A stretch of DNA of 64,000 nt from contig NZ_CP053381.1 in NCBI RefSeq assembly GCF_017868775.1, positions 2,294,001 through 2,358,000 on the forward strand, in the 5' to 3' direction. Each line of letters starts with the position of its first letter. The stretch's first letter is position 1. Origin of the DNA: Billgrantia sulfidoxydans. GTDB lineage: Bacteria; Pseudomonadota; Gammaproteobacteria; Pseudomonadales; Halomonadaceae. Below, piece after piece: positions 29,844-38,281 of this stretch. Position numbers and translations under genes: made by a program. The notes beneath the pieces are model-generated. The model was given only the letters and a program-made list of their open reading frames with translations, ran no database searches and was not told the DNA's origin.

Positions 29844-30766
29844 CCATGCTGCACAACTCCATGCTTCACAACCTCGGCTCGATCAACCTCGACCACTTCT
29901 ATCGGGTACCGCACCTGGTCCACCCCGGCGAGACGTTGGCCAGCCACAGCTATCAGGTCGGCCTCGGTGGCAAGGGCGCCAATCAGTCGCTGGCCATGGC
30001 CCTGGCCGGCGGCCAGGTGTGTCACTGGGGGCGGCTGGGCCGACAGGACGGCTGGGCCCGCGACAGGCTGGCCCGCGCCGGGGTCGACGTCACGCATGTC
30101 GAACTGGTGGACGAGCCCAGCGGCCATGCCATCATCCAGGTCGACGACCATGGTGAGAACGCCATCATTCTCTGCCCCGGCGCCAACCACGGCTTCACCC
30201 GCCGCCACCACGAAGCGCTGTGCGAGACGGCCAGGCCCGGCGACTGGCTGCTGGTGCAGAACGAGTGTAACGCCCTGCCCGAGCTGCTCGAGTGCGCCCG
30301 CCAGCAGGGGCTCGCCATCGCCTTCAATCCCGCGCCGATGAGCGACACGGTGCTGGCGCTGCCGCTGGAAGCCTGCCAACTGCTATTCGTCAACCGCGGC
30401 GAGGCCGCCTGGCTCGCCGGCCTGCCCGAGACGAGCGACGCCCGCGTACTGCTGGAAGGCTTGCACGCGCGACTGCCGGCTACAGCCACGGTGTTGACCC
30501 TCGGTCGCGAGGGCGCCTGGTACCAGTCCGGCAGCGAGCGTCACTTCCAGCCCGCGCTGCCGGTGGCGCCGGTGGATACCACCGGCGCCGGCGACACCTT
30601 CATCGGCTTTTTCATGGCGGCGCTGCAGGAGCAGCGCTCACTCCCCGACTGCCTGGCGTTCGCCGCTCATGCCGCGGCGCTCGGCGTACAGCGCCCCGGC
30701 GCCGCCGACAGCATCCCGTCCCGCGACGAGGTCGAACGGTTCCTCGCCAGCCCCTCAAACGCCTGA
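29840..30766 (+). CDS. rbsK: PfkB-family sugar kinase, probable ribokinase
   Basis: Ribokinase phosphorylates D-ribose at O5 with ATP. The 308-residue protein starts LGSIN-DH like RbsK, has the substrate motif GGKGANQSLA, the NPAP segment, and the catalytic anion hole and base in DTTGAGDTF. The ATG at 29840 overlaps the previous stop (ATGA). With a nucleoside hydrolase 19 bases downstream, the likely job is to trap ribose released from nucleosides. A close PfkB relative with another sugar cannot be excluded. Confidence 0.85.
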   Translation: MTMLHNSMLHNLGSINLDHFYRVPHLVHPGETLASHSYQVGLGGKGANQSLAMALAGGQVCHWGRLGRQDGWARDRLARAGVDVTHVELVDEPSGHAIIQVDDHGENAIILCPGANHGFTRRHHEALCETARPGDWLLVQNECNALPELLECARQQGLAIAFNPAPMSDTVLALPLEACQLLFVNRGEAAWLAGLPETSDARVLLEGLHARLPATATVLTLGREGAWYQSGSERHFQPALPVAPVDTTGAGDTFIGFFMAALQEQRSLPDCLAFAAHAAALGVQRPGAADSIPSRDEVERFLASPSNA

Positions 30767-30784
30767 CACCCACAAGGAGGCAAC

Positions 30785-31726
30785 GTGTCGCATCCGATCA
30801 TCTTCGATACCGACCCCGGCGTCGACGACGCCCAGGCCATCGCCATCGCCCTGCGCCATCCCGAGATCGAGCTGCTCGGCCTGACCACCACCTACGGCAA
30901 CGTCGACATCGAGACCGCCACTCACAACGCCCTGCTGCTGAGCGAGCTGGCCGGCCGCGACATCCCCGTCGCCCAGGGTGCCGCCGGCCCCATGGTCAAG
31001 CCACGCCACCCGGCGCCGGCCCACATCCACGGTGCCAATGGCCTGGGCAACATCGAACTGCCCGAACTGAGGGGCGAGAAGGATCCGCGCAGCGCCGCCC
31101 AGTTCATCGTCGATACGGTGAATGCCCGCCCCGGCGAGGTCACGCTGGTCGCGGTGGGGCCGGTGGGCAACCTGGCCGCCGCCCTGCAGCTCGACCCGGG
31201 GCTGACCGAGAAGGTCAAGCGCGTGGTGATCATGGGCGGTTCGATCCGCGAGGGTGGCAACGTCACTCCGGTGGCCGAAGCCAACATGTTCAATGACCCG
31301 CATGCCGCCCAGCGCGTGCTCACCGCCGGGTGGCCGCTGACCCTGGTCGGGCTCGACGTCACCCACCGCTGCGTGCTCAGCCAGGCGCACATGCAGCGCA
31401 TCGAGGCGGGCCAGGGCGAGCTCGGCAAGGTGCTGGCCGGCAGCTACGCCTTCTATCGCGACTTCTACCGTGAATTCCTCGGCATCGACGGCTGCTGTCC
31501 CCACGACAGCTGCGCGCTGGCCTGGCTGCTGCGCCCGGAGCTGTTCACCACCGCCCCGGGGCACCTGTCGGTCGTCACCGAGGGGATCGCCGAGGGCCTG
31601 ACCCTGTTTGCCCCCGAGGGGCGCGGCTTCATTCAGGAGCGCTGGTCGCAGACGCCCCTGGCGGAGGTGTGCCTCGAGGTCGACGGCGAGGCCGTGGTGG
31701 AGTGGATTGCCGACACCCTGAGCTAA
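30785..31726 (+). CDS. Inosine-uridine preferring nucleoside hydrolase
   Basis: It cleaves the N-glycosidic bond of ribonucleosides to give base and ribose. The 313-residue protein has the calcium-binding signature DTDPGVDDAQAI near the N terminus, further ligands in VTLVAVGPVGN, NMFNDPHAA, and the C-terminal HDSCA segment with the conserved Asp. The start is GTG at 30785 after a strong AAGGAGG. It is the last gene of the trio; RihA/RihB/RihC type cannot be told apart by eye. Confidence 0.9.
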   Translation: MSHPIIFDTDPGVDDAQAIAIALRHPEIELLGLTTTYGNVDIETATHNALLLSELAGRDIPVAQGAAGPMVKPRHPAPAHIHGANGLGNIELPELRGEKDPRSAAQFIVDTVNARPGEVTLVAVGPVGNLAAALQLDPGLTEKVKRVVIMGGSIREGGNVTPVAEANMFNDPHAAQRVLTAGWPLTLVGLDVTHRCVLSQAHMQRIEAGQGELGKVLAGSYAFYRDFYREFLGIDGCCPHDSCALAWLLRPELFTTAPGHLSVVTEGIAEGLTLFAPEGRGFIQERWSQTPLAEVCLEVDGEAVVEWIADTLS

Positions 31727-31741
31727 GGGGCCTCCCCGGCA

Positions 31742-32014
31742 TTACAGACAGACGAAGTTGTCCGGGTCATGACACTCCAGCGCTTCCAGCTCGACGTGCG
31801 TGACCCGGGCATTCGGCGGCCCCTGCCACAGCCAGTTGGCAACCTGATTGACCGCCTCGCCGTCACCGCACAGCAGCACCTCGACCTGGCCGTCGGCCAG
31901 GTTTCTGGCATGGCCGGTCAGGCCGTGCTGCAGCGCCTGCTCCTGAACCGCCCGGCGGTACCACACGCCCTGTACCTTGCCAGCCACCAGGGCCTTCACG
32001 CAGCGCTTGTTCAT
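31742..32014 (-). CDS. acyP: Acylphosphatase
   Basis: A 90-residue acylphosphatase that hydrolyses acyl phosphates such as carbamoyl phosphate or 1,3-bisphosphoglycerate. The catalytic Arg20 in GKVQGVWYRR and Asn38 in GHARNL are both in place. I use ATG 32014 behind GGAGGGAAGC; the frame is open further upstream but without family resemblance. It ends 15 bases from the nucleoside hydrolase, convergent. Confidence 0.95.
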   Translation of the reverse strand: MNKRCVKALVAGKVQGVWYRRAVQEQALQHGLTGHARNLADGQVEVLLCGDGEAVNQVANWLWQGPPNARVTHVELEALECHDPDNFVCL

Positions 32015-32259
32015 GCTTCCCTCCTCGCTCCGCCAGTTGGTGTTCGTCCATCCCAGTCTGGCCACTCGCGTCAAGCCTGAACAGGAGATCGGTATCAACG
32101 CTCGAAGCCGGCGAGCGGGATTCCAGCCATCTGCCCAAATGCTCTAATCTAGATAGTAGGGATGCGGCCTCGCCACAAGCAACGGCCGCCCCACTGGAAG
32201 CGCTGCCACCCACCGCGCTTACGACCACAACAATGGATCCTCACAAGGGAGATAACGCC
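32015..32259. other. Intergenic region between acyP and leucine dehydrogenase gene
   Basis: This 245-base stretch separates two divergent genes. I see no further gene. A weak promoter-like pair toward leucine dehydrogenase is TTCCAG then TAATCT at an 18-base spacing near 32120-32150, followed by a long leader. Nothing else stands out. Confidence 0.3.
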
Positions 32260-33297
32260 ATGCGGGTCTTCGACCACCCCGAGTTCGACCATCACCAGCA
32301 GATCGTCTTCGGCTGCGATGAAGCCAGCGGTCTGCGCGCCATCATCGCCGTCCACGACACGCGCCGCGGTCCCGCCCTGGGCGGCCTGCGCATCTACCCC
32401 TATGCCGACGAGGTTGACGCCCTCACCGACGTGCTGCGGCTGTCCCGCGGCATGACCTACAAGTCGGCCCTGGCCGACCTGCCCCTCGGCGGCGGCAAGG
32501 CGGTCATCATCGCCGATCCCCGTCGGGACAAGACGCCTGCCCTGCTGCGCGCCATGGGCCGGCTCGTCGAATCGCTGGGCGGACGCTACATCACCGCCGA
32601 GGACTCCGGCAGCGGCGAAGAGGACATGCGACTGATTCGGGAGGAGACCCGTCACGTCAGCGGCCTGGGCCATGACGGCGAGTCCGGCGACCCTTCGCCC
32701 TTCACCGCCCATGGCGTGTTCTGCGCGCTGAAGAGCACCGTGCGTCATCGCTTCGGTCGCGACGACCTGAAGGGCCTGCGCGTGGCCATCCAAGGTGTCG
32801 GCCACGTCGGCGCCCACCTCGCCCGCGAGCTGCACGAAGCCGGCGCCCAACTGCTGTTGACCGACATCGATCGCGGCAGCCTGGGCCTGCTCAGCGACGA
32901 ACTGGGGGCGCGGAGTGTCGCACCGGGGGAAATCTTCGATGTCGATGCAGACGTCTTCGCTCCCTGCGCCATGGGCGCCGTGCTGACGGAAGCGGTGGCC
33001 GAACGGCTCAAGGCCAAGGTGGTCTGCGGGGCGGCCAACAATCAGCTCGCCACGCCCGACGTGGCGGAGCGCCTGCATGCGCGTGGCATCCTCTACGCCC
33101 CCGACTACGTAGCCAACGCCGGCGGCGTCATCGAGGTTGAGGCCCAACGCCATGACCACTACGACCGGGAAGCCGTGATGCGCCACGTGGAGCGGATCTC
33201 CGCCACCATCGACGAAATCCTCACGCGCGCCCGGGAAGAGGACAGCAACCCGGCAGAGGTGGCCGACCGGCTCGCCCGCGAGCGCCTGCAAGGCTGA
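32260..33297 (+). CDS. Leucine dehydrogenase
   Basis: NAD-dependent oxidative deamination of leucine, valine and isoleucine to their 2-oxo acids. The 345-residue size is that of leucine dehydrogenase and shorter than glutamate dehydrogenase. Lys68 (in MTYKSA) and Lys80 (GGGKAV) fall at the classical positions, and the NAD fold carries [13 protein letters not shown] 32260 follows AAGGGAG; an upstream in-frame ATG at 32233 lacks a ribosome site. It stands alone, with a convergent terminator shared with the yihY-like gene. Confidence 0.9.
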   Translation: MRVFDHPEFDHHQQIVFGCDEASGLRAIIAVHDTRRGPALGGLRIYPYADEVDALTDVLRLSRGMTYKSALADLPLGGGKAVIIADPRRDKTPALLRAMGRLVESLGGRYITAEDSGSGEEDMRLIREETRHVSGLGHDGESGDPSPFTAHGVFCALKSTVRHRFGRDDLKGLRVAIQGVGHVGAHLARELHEAGAQLLLTDIDRGSLGLLSDELGARSVAPGEIFDVDADVFAPCAMGAVLTEAVAERLKAKVVCGAANNQLATPDVAERLHARGILYAPDYVANAGGVIEVEAQRHDHYDREAVMRHVERISATIDEILTRAREEDSNPAEVADRLARERLQG

Positions 33298-33303
33298 GCC
33301 GTT

Positions 33304-33326
33304 GCCGGGCGCCATCGGCGCCCGGC
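33304..33326. terminator. Shared terminator between leucine dehydrogenase and YihY genes
   Basis: A perfect ten-base stem (GCCGGGCGCC / GGCGCCCGGC) with a three-base loop lies in the 41 bases between two convergent stops. The flanks are not U-rich in either direction beyond TT, so it may work weakly both ways. Confidence 0.65.
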
Positions 33327-33338
33327 TTCGTCACTCGC

Positions 33339-34244
33339 TCACTCCGTCAACAGCTCGCGCCTGACGATCACGGCGCTGTTGCGCGGTACCACCTCACGCC
33401 CCATCGCGACCACGTAGCTACGCGTGAAGGCGGCGCCGAACAGCAGGATCAGCGAGCTGTAGTAGACCCACAGCAGGATCATCACCAGCGAACCAGCGGC
33501 GCCGTAGGTCGAGGCGGTCGCGGTATAGGCCAGATAGTAGGCGATGGCACTGCGACCGATGGCGAACAGCAGTGAGGTGACCAGCGCTCCCAGCAGTACG
33601 TCCCGCCAACTCAGCACCACATCGGGGAGCACCTTGAAGATCGTCGCGAACAGCGCGGCGATCACCGCCAGGGAGATGAGGAATTCCGCCCCGGCCGTCA
33701 GCGGCCCCACCAGCGGCATGGCGTCGTCGATGGCCTGCAGCACGGCACGCAGCATCACGCCCACCAGCAGCGAGACGAGCAGGATGAAGCCGATGGCGAG
33801 CACCACCGTGAGCGACAGCAGTCGCTGCTTGAGGAATACCAGGACACTGTTGCGGCTGGGCTTGGCGGTCACGCCCCAGATCATGTTCAGTGAATACTGC
33901 ATCTGGGCGAACACCGTGGTGGCCCCCACCAGCAGGCCGCCAAAGCCGAGCAGGGTCGGCACGAGACCCGACTCCTCGATACGCGACGCCGCCACCGCCT
34001 TTTCGACCGCTCGCGCCGCCTCTTCACCCAGCGTTCCCTGCAACTGGGCGACGATCTGCCCCTGGGCGGCATCCTCGCCGAACACCACGCCGATGACAGC
34101 AACGGCGATGATCACCGTCGGCGCGAGCGAGAACAACGTGTAGAAAGGCAGCGAACCGGCATAGCTGAAGGCATTGCGCTCCAACCACAGGCTGAAGCCT
34201 TGCTGCAGCGCATTCCACCAGAACCTTAACGAGAGACTGTGCAC
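33339..34244 (-). CDS. YihY/BrkB-family inner membrane protein
   Basis: A 301-residue integral membrane protein with about six membrane helices, the first at about 33-55 after a short amphipathic N terminus containing the family stretch FSYAGSLPFYTLFSLAP. Although once named ribonuclease BN, the family's function remains uncertain and BrkB was linked to serum resistance. The GTG at 34244 follows AAGGAGG. Confidence 0.85.
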   Translation of the reverse strand: MHSLSLRFWWNALQQGFSLWLERNAFSYAGSLPFYTLFSLAPTVIIAVAVIGVVFGEDAAQGQIVAQLQGTLGEEAARAVEKAVAASRIEESGLVPTLLGFGGLLVGATTVFAQMQYSLNMIWGVTAKPSRNSVLVFLKQRLLSLTVVLAIGFILLVSLLVGVMLRAVLQAIDDAMPLVGPLTAGAEFLISLAVIAALFATIFKVLPDVVLSWRDVLLGALVTSLLFAIGRSAIAYYLAYTATASTYGAAGSLVMILLWVYYSSLILLFGAAFTRSYVVAMGREVVPRNSAVIVRRELLTE

Positions 34245-34316
34245 GCCACCTCCTTGTCAACAACTTTCGTACCCAGCTTAGGCAATCGAAATGCTCCTGT
34301 CGGCCAAAGGCTTGCA

Positions 34317-34346
34317 TTGCAGCCCCAAACCGACCGCGCCCATAAT
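34317..34346 (+). promoter_or_regulatory. Candidate promoter of nadM-nudix
   Basis: TTGCAG (34317-34322) and CATAAT (34341-34346) are spaced by 18 bases, with the start codon 34 bases downstream. The sequence is moderately close to consensus. Confidence 0.38.
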
Positions 34347-34379
34347 AAGGCCCCCGAGCCACACGCGAAGGATACGCCG

Positions 34380-35456
34380 ATGAGCGATACCGATCACGAT
34401 TTCGACTGTCTCGTCTTCATCGGGCGTTTCCAGCCTCCCCACCTCGGGCACCTGGCCGTGATCAACGAGGCCCTGCGCCATGCGCGTCAGGTCATCGTGC
34501 TCGTTGGTTCGGCCTGGCAGGCACGCTCGCTGCGCAACCCCTGGCGCTTCGACGAGCGACAGGCGCAGCTGCGCAGCTGCTTCGACGAAGAGGAAAATGC
34601 ACGGCTGGAGATCGTGCCGCTACTCGATGCGCTCTACAACAACGACGTCTGGGTGCGCGACGTGCAGCGCAAGGTGCGCGACATCGCCGGCCATCACCAC
34701 GCCCGGCTGCCACGCATCGGCCTGATCGGCGCGAGCCGCGGCCAGTCGAGCTACTACCTCTCGCTGTTCCCCCAGTGGGAGTCGGTCAGCGTGCCGCTGG
34801 TCGATGGCATCTCCGCCAGCCAGATCCGCGAGCGCCTGTTTCGTTCACCCTCCTCCACCGAGGATTACCTCAGCACCGGGGCAGCCCACGACCTGCCGCC
34901 CGGGGTGTGCGATGCGCTGCGCGACTTCGCCGGCAGCGACGCCCACCTGCAGCTGATGGAAGAGCAGACGCTGCTCGACCAGTATCGCAGGGCCTGGGCC
35001 AACGCCCCCTACCCGCCGATCTTCGTCACCGTCAACGCCGTGGTGGTGCAGTCGGGCCACGTGCTGCTGGTGCGGCGCACCGCGGCACCGGGCAAGGGGC
35101 TGCTGGCGCTGCCGGGTGGCTTCGTCAACCCGCACGAGCGCCTGCTCGACGCCTGCCTGCGCGAACTGCGCGAGCGGGTCCGTCTCAAGGTACCGGAACC
35201 GGTACTCAAGGGCTCGCTGCGCGGCCAGCGGCTGTTCGACGAACCCCACCGCAGCTGGCGCGGCCGCACCCTGGCCGAGGCCTTCTACTTCGCCCTGCGC
35301 CCCGACCAGCAGTTGCCCCGGCTCAAGCCGGTCAAGGGCGGCGATCACGCGCGCTGGGTACCATTGGCCGAACTCGAGCCCGACAGCCTGTTCGAGGACC
35401 ACTTCTTCATCATCCAGAACTTTCTCGGCCTGCCGGCCGACTTCGGCGGGGCCTAA
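34380..35456 (+). CDS. nadM: Bifunctional NMN adenylyltransferase / Nudix hydrolase
   Basis: A 358-residue fusion of the Slr0787 type. The N-terminal half (about 1-185) is a nucleotidylyltransferase with GRFQPPHLGH and ISASQIRERL, making NAD from nicotinamide mononucleotide and ATP. The C-terminal half (about 205-345) is a Nudix domain related to ADP-ribose pyrophosphatase, with the Nudix box GGFVNPHERLLDACLRELRE; the usual REUxEE reads RELRER, so one of the metal-binding glutamates is Arg. ATG 34380 follows GAAGGA. The two activities together suggest NAD resynthesis and ADP-ribose clearance. Confidence 0.9.
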   Translation: MSDTDHDFDCLVFIGRFQPPHLGHLAVINEALRHARQVIVLVGSAWQARSLRNPWRFDERQAQLRSCFDEEENARLEIVPLLDALYNNDVWVRDVQRKVRDIAGHHHARLPRIGLIGASRGQSSYYLSLFPQWESVSVPLVDGISASQIRERLFRSPSSTEDYLSTGAAHDLPPGVCDALRDFAGSDAHLQLMEEQTLLDQYRRAWANAPYPPIFVTVNAVVVQSGHVLLVRRTAAPGKGLLALPGGFVNPHERLLDACLRELRERVRLKVPEPVLKGSLRGQRLFDEPHRSWRGRTLAEAFYFALRPDQQLPRLKPVKGGDHARWVPLAELEPDSLFEDHFFIIQNFLGLPADFGGA

Positions 35457-35682
35457 AAGTGCTTTACGGATCGGCGAGCGGCCCTAGCGCAAGGCGACCG
35501 GAGCACAGGAGGTGCAGCATATGGTGTATATGTGACGCCTCGACGGTCCGACGCTTCGGCACCGCGTACAAATTCGTCGGGAACGAATTTGAACAGCCTT
35601 TAGGCTGGCCCGAAGGATAGCCGCCAGGGGACGGCGGCGATAGCGCAGCGATTGCGGGCGCAGTCATTCGTAGAGTGCTTTC
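35457..35682. repeat. Hairpin-rich intergenic element, possible MITE or REP-like sequence
   Basis: Three hairpins follow each other in this gene-free gap: a 9-base perfect stem at 35569-35577/35583-35591 (CAAATTCGT/ACGAATTTG), a five-base stem at 35594-35598/35603-35607 with loop TTTA, and a six-base stem at 35620-35625/35633-35638. The eight-base word AGTGCTTT occurs at both ends (about 35458 and 35674), as a target duplication might. I see no reading frame with family resemblance and no clear terminal inverted repeats. Whether it recurs elsewhere in the genome is unknown. Confidence 0.5.
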
Positions 35683-36600
35683 CTAAGCCTGTAGGAAGTC
35701 GCGCGGCAGCTTCATCATCTGCCGCCACAGCTTCTCGACGCCCGGCTTGTGCACCAGCGAGCAGCGATAGAGGCGGATCTCCAGCGGCACGTCCCATTTC
35801 TCGCCGCCGGCGCGCACCAGCCGGCCGTTCTTGAGCTCCTCGCGCACGCAGAAGTCGGGAATCCAGGCCAGCCCCACCCCTTGCAGCACCATGCCCTTGA
35901 GGCCTTCGGCCATGGCCGTCTCGTAGACGGTACGCAGACGCAGGCGCAGCGGATCGTTCTTGAGCAGCATGCGCACGCTGCGGCCGAGGAAGGCGCCCTG
36001 GGTATAGGCCAGGTAGGGAATCGTGTCCTTGCTGTCGAGGCTGAAGCGCGGCCTGCCCTTGGCGTCGGGGAGGCTGACCGGCAGCATCTTGACCTGGCCG
36101 ATGGAGAACGAGGGGAACACCTCGGCATCGAGCTGCATGGTCGCGTAGGGATCGTGGTAGGCCAGCATCAGGTCGCAGTTGCCCTCGCGCAGCACATGGA
36201 TCGCCTCGCCCACGTTCATGGCCACCAGCCGCGTCGGCAACTCACCCAGCCCCTCCTGCAGGCGTGAGATCCACTCGGGGTAGAAGCTCAGCGCCAGGGA
36301 GTGGGCGGCCACGATGTCCAGCGCCTCGCGCGCCATGGAAACGCCACGCAGGTGGCCCAGGCATTCGTTGAGCTGTTCCACCAGGTTGCGCGCCGTGATC
36401 AGGAACAGCTGCCCTTCCGGGGTCAGGTTGATGGGCGTGGTCGAGCGGTCGACGAGGGTGACGCCGACTGCCTGCTCGAGTGCGCGAATGCGGCGACTGA
36501 AGGCCGGCTGAGTGACATGGCGCTGCCGGGCGGAGGCAGAGAAGCTGCGGGTGTTGGCCAGGGCCACGAAATCTTCCAGCCACTTTGTCTCGAGGTTCAC
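35683..36600 (-). CDS. LysR-type regulator, HypT (YjiE)-like
   Basis: A 305-residue LysR regulator with the winged helix-turn-helix at about 1-62 (QPAFSRRIRALEQAVGV) and a two-lobed effector domain. The N terminus NLETKWLEDF and the recognition helix match E. coli HypT, the hypochlorite-responsive regulator activated by methionine oxidation; the effector domain is more distant, so the signal may differ. I use GTG at 36600 with GGGAG upstream; a TTG at 36621 is less likely. No divergent target gene is next to it; cardiolipin synthase lies upstream on the same strand. Confidence 0.82.
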   Translation of the reverse strand: MNLETKWLEDFVALANTRSFSASARQRHVTQPAFSRRIRALEQAVGVTLVDRSTTPINLTPEGQLFLITARNLVEQLNECLGHLRGVSMAREALDIVAAHSLALSFYPEWISRLQEGLGELPTRLVAMNVGEAIHVLREGNCDLMLAYHDPYATMQLDAEVFPSFSIGQVKMLPVSLPDAKGRPRFSLDSKDTIPYLAYTQGAFLGRSVRMLLKNDPLRLRLRTVYETAMAEGLKGMVLQGVGLAWIPDFCVREELKNGRLVRAGGEKWDVPLEIRLYRCSLVHKPGVEKLWRQMMKLPRDFLQA

Positions 36601-36717
36601 CGGGACTCCCGCTGACAGCAATCACGATTCGAGTGAATTCATCGTGCCCCAGGACATCTTTCTGAGGCAGCGCCTAATGTACCCCAGCCGCTCATCGAAC
36701 CCAAGGAACTTCACGCC

Positions 36718-38136
36718 TCACTGGATCGGCGCGGTGAGGTAGGCGGCGCGTGACACCAGCTTGCTCCACAGCGGTCGCCGCTGAAGCTCCTCGTAGCTGA
36801 TGCGACGGCAATCGGCGAAGTCCCGCTCGAGCATCAGGTGCACCTCGGCCGCGAAGCGACGGTCGGGGATGAAGGCGGTGATCTCGAAGTTGAGGCGGAA
36901 CGAGCGATTGTCGAGGTTGACCGTACCGACCGCCGCGGCGCTGTCATCGATCAGTATCACCTTCTGATGCAGGAAGCCCGGCTGGTAGCGATATACCTTG
37001 ACCCCGGCCCGCACCATGTCGGGGAGGAACGAGAAGGCGGAAATGTAGATCAGCAGGTGGTCGGGATGCTCGGGCATCATGATGCGAACATCGACGCCGC
37101 GCATGGCCGCCAGGCGCAGGGCGTCCTGTACGCCCTGGTCGGGCACGAAGTAGGGGCTGGTCACCCACAGCCGCTCCCTGGCGCTGTGGATGGCCTGCTG
37201 CACCAGCAGGCTCGCGGTCTCCTGGCGATCGGCGGGGCCCGACGGCACGATGACCACGTTCTGGCACTCGTCGCAGGTCACTAACGGCTCCCAGCACAGG
37301 TTGATGACTTCACCGGTCGCCCAGTGCCAGTCTTCCCAGAAGGCCTCTTGCAGGCCCAATACGCTGGGGCCGGTGAGCTTGAGGTGGGTATCGCGCCAGG
37401 GACCGTGCCGGGGATGCTGGCCGAGGTACTCGACCCCGACGTTGAAACCGCCTAGCCAGCCCTCTCGGCCGTCGACCACCAGGATCTTGCGGTGGTTGCG
37501 AAAGTTGAGCTGAAAGCGGTGCTTGAAGCCGCGCGACGAGCGGAACGGGCTCACTTCCACCCCTGCATCGGCGAGCTCGCGGAGATACCCCTCGGCGAGC
37601 TTGCGGCTGCCGATCTCGTCGAACAGGAAGTAGACCCGCACGCCGCGTCGCACGGCGCGAAGCAGGCGCTCCTTCAACTGCTGCCCCAGGGCATCGTGGC
37701 GGACGATGAAGAACTGTACCAGCACGTAGTCGCGGGCGGCATCGATGCCGGCGAAGATGCTGTCGAACGTGGCCTTGCCGTCGATCAGCAGTTGCGCATG
37801 GTTGCCGCTGGTCAGCGGCATCATGGCCAGACGCTCCACCGCGCGCACATCGGGGCTGCGGGCATCGGCCAGATACGGTTCGAGGCGGACGCGATAGTCG
37901 GCGAGAATGCGCCGCAGCACGGTGTCGCGCTCGCCGCGGGCGGAAACGTAGCCATAGAAACGTGGCCGGCCGAAGATCCAGTAGGCAGGCACCGCCAGAT
38001 AGGGGAAAGTGACCAGGGAGATGATCCAGGCCACGGCGCCCTGTGAGGTGCGACTGGAGAGCAGCGCCAGGATCGCCGACAGAAAGCCGAGCAGATGCAC
38101 CAGGAAAATCGCTAGGCCGAACAGCCAGGATGCCAT
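36718..38136 (-). CDS. cls: Cardiolipin synthase (phospholipase D type)
   Basis: It condenses two phosphatidylglycerols to cardiolipin at the inner membrane. ATG 38136 after GGGAGA gives 472 residues. Two membrane helices occupy about 4-55. Two phospholipase D motifs are present: NHRKILVVDG in the first half and LHQKVILIDD in the second, each with the His-x-Lys pair. The ClsA-like N terminus with membrane helices places it with ClsA rather than ClsB. Cardiolipin is known to rise in halophiles under high salt. Confidence 0.93.
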   Translation of the reverse strand: MASWLFGLAIFLVHLLGFLSAILALLSSRTSQGAVAWIISLVTFPYLAVPAYWIFGRPRFYGYVSARGERDTVLRRILADYRVRLEPYLADARSPDVRAVERLAMMPLTSGNHAQLLIDGKATFDSIFAGIDAARDYVLVQFFIVRHDALGQQLKERLLRAVRRGVRVYFLFDEIGSRKLAEGYLRELADAGVEVSPFRSSRGFKHRFQLNFRNHRKILVVDGREGWLGGFNVGVEYLGQHPRHGPWRDTHLKLTGPSVLGLQEAFWEDWHWATGEVINLCWEPLVTCDECQNVVIVPSGPADRQETASLLVQQAIHSARERLWVTSPYFVPDQGVQDALRLAAMRGVDVRIMMPEHPDHLLIYISAFSFLPDMVRAGVKVYRYQPGFLHQKVILIDDSAAAVGTVNLDNRSFRLNFEITAFIPDRRFAAEVHLMLERDFADCRRISYEELQRRPLWSKLVSRAAYLTAPIQ

Positions 38137-38183
38137 GATCTCTCCCTGAAAAAACAGCACGCTGCAGCATACCCCAGACGACG

Positions 38184-38209
38184 ACGGCCCCGCCAGTTGG
38201 CGGGGCCGT
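38184..38209 (-). terminator. Hairpin downstream of fumarase gene
   Basis: An 11-base perfect stem (ACGGCCCCGCC / GGCGGGGCCGT) with a four-base loop lies 73 bases past the fumarase stop and ahead of cls. U-rich sequence follows only on the plus side (GTTTG), so on the minus strand it is a plain strong hairpin. Confidence 0.55.
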
Positions 38210-38281
38210 TTGCAGCATGGGCCATCGACGACCAGAAGGACGCCGGGGACAGCCTTGTTCCCGGCCCAGGGTCGAGCGCCC

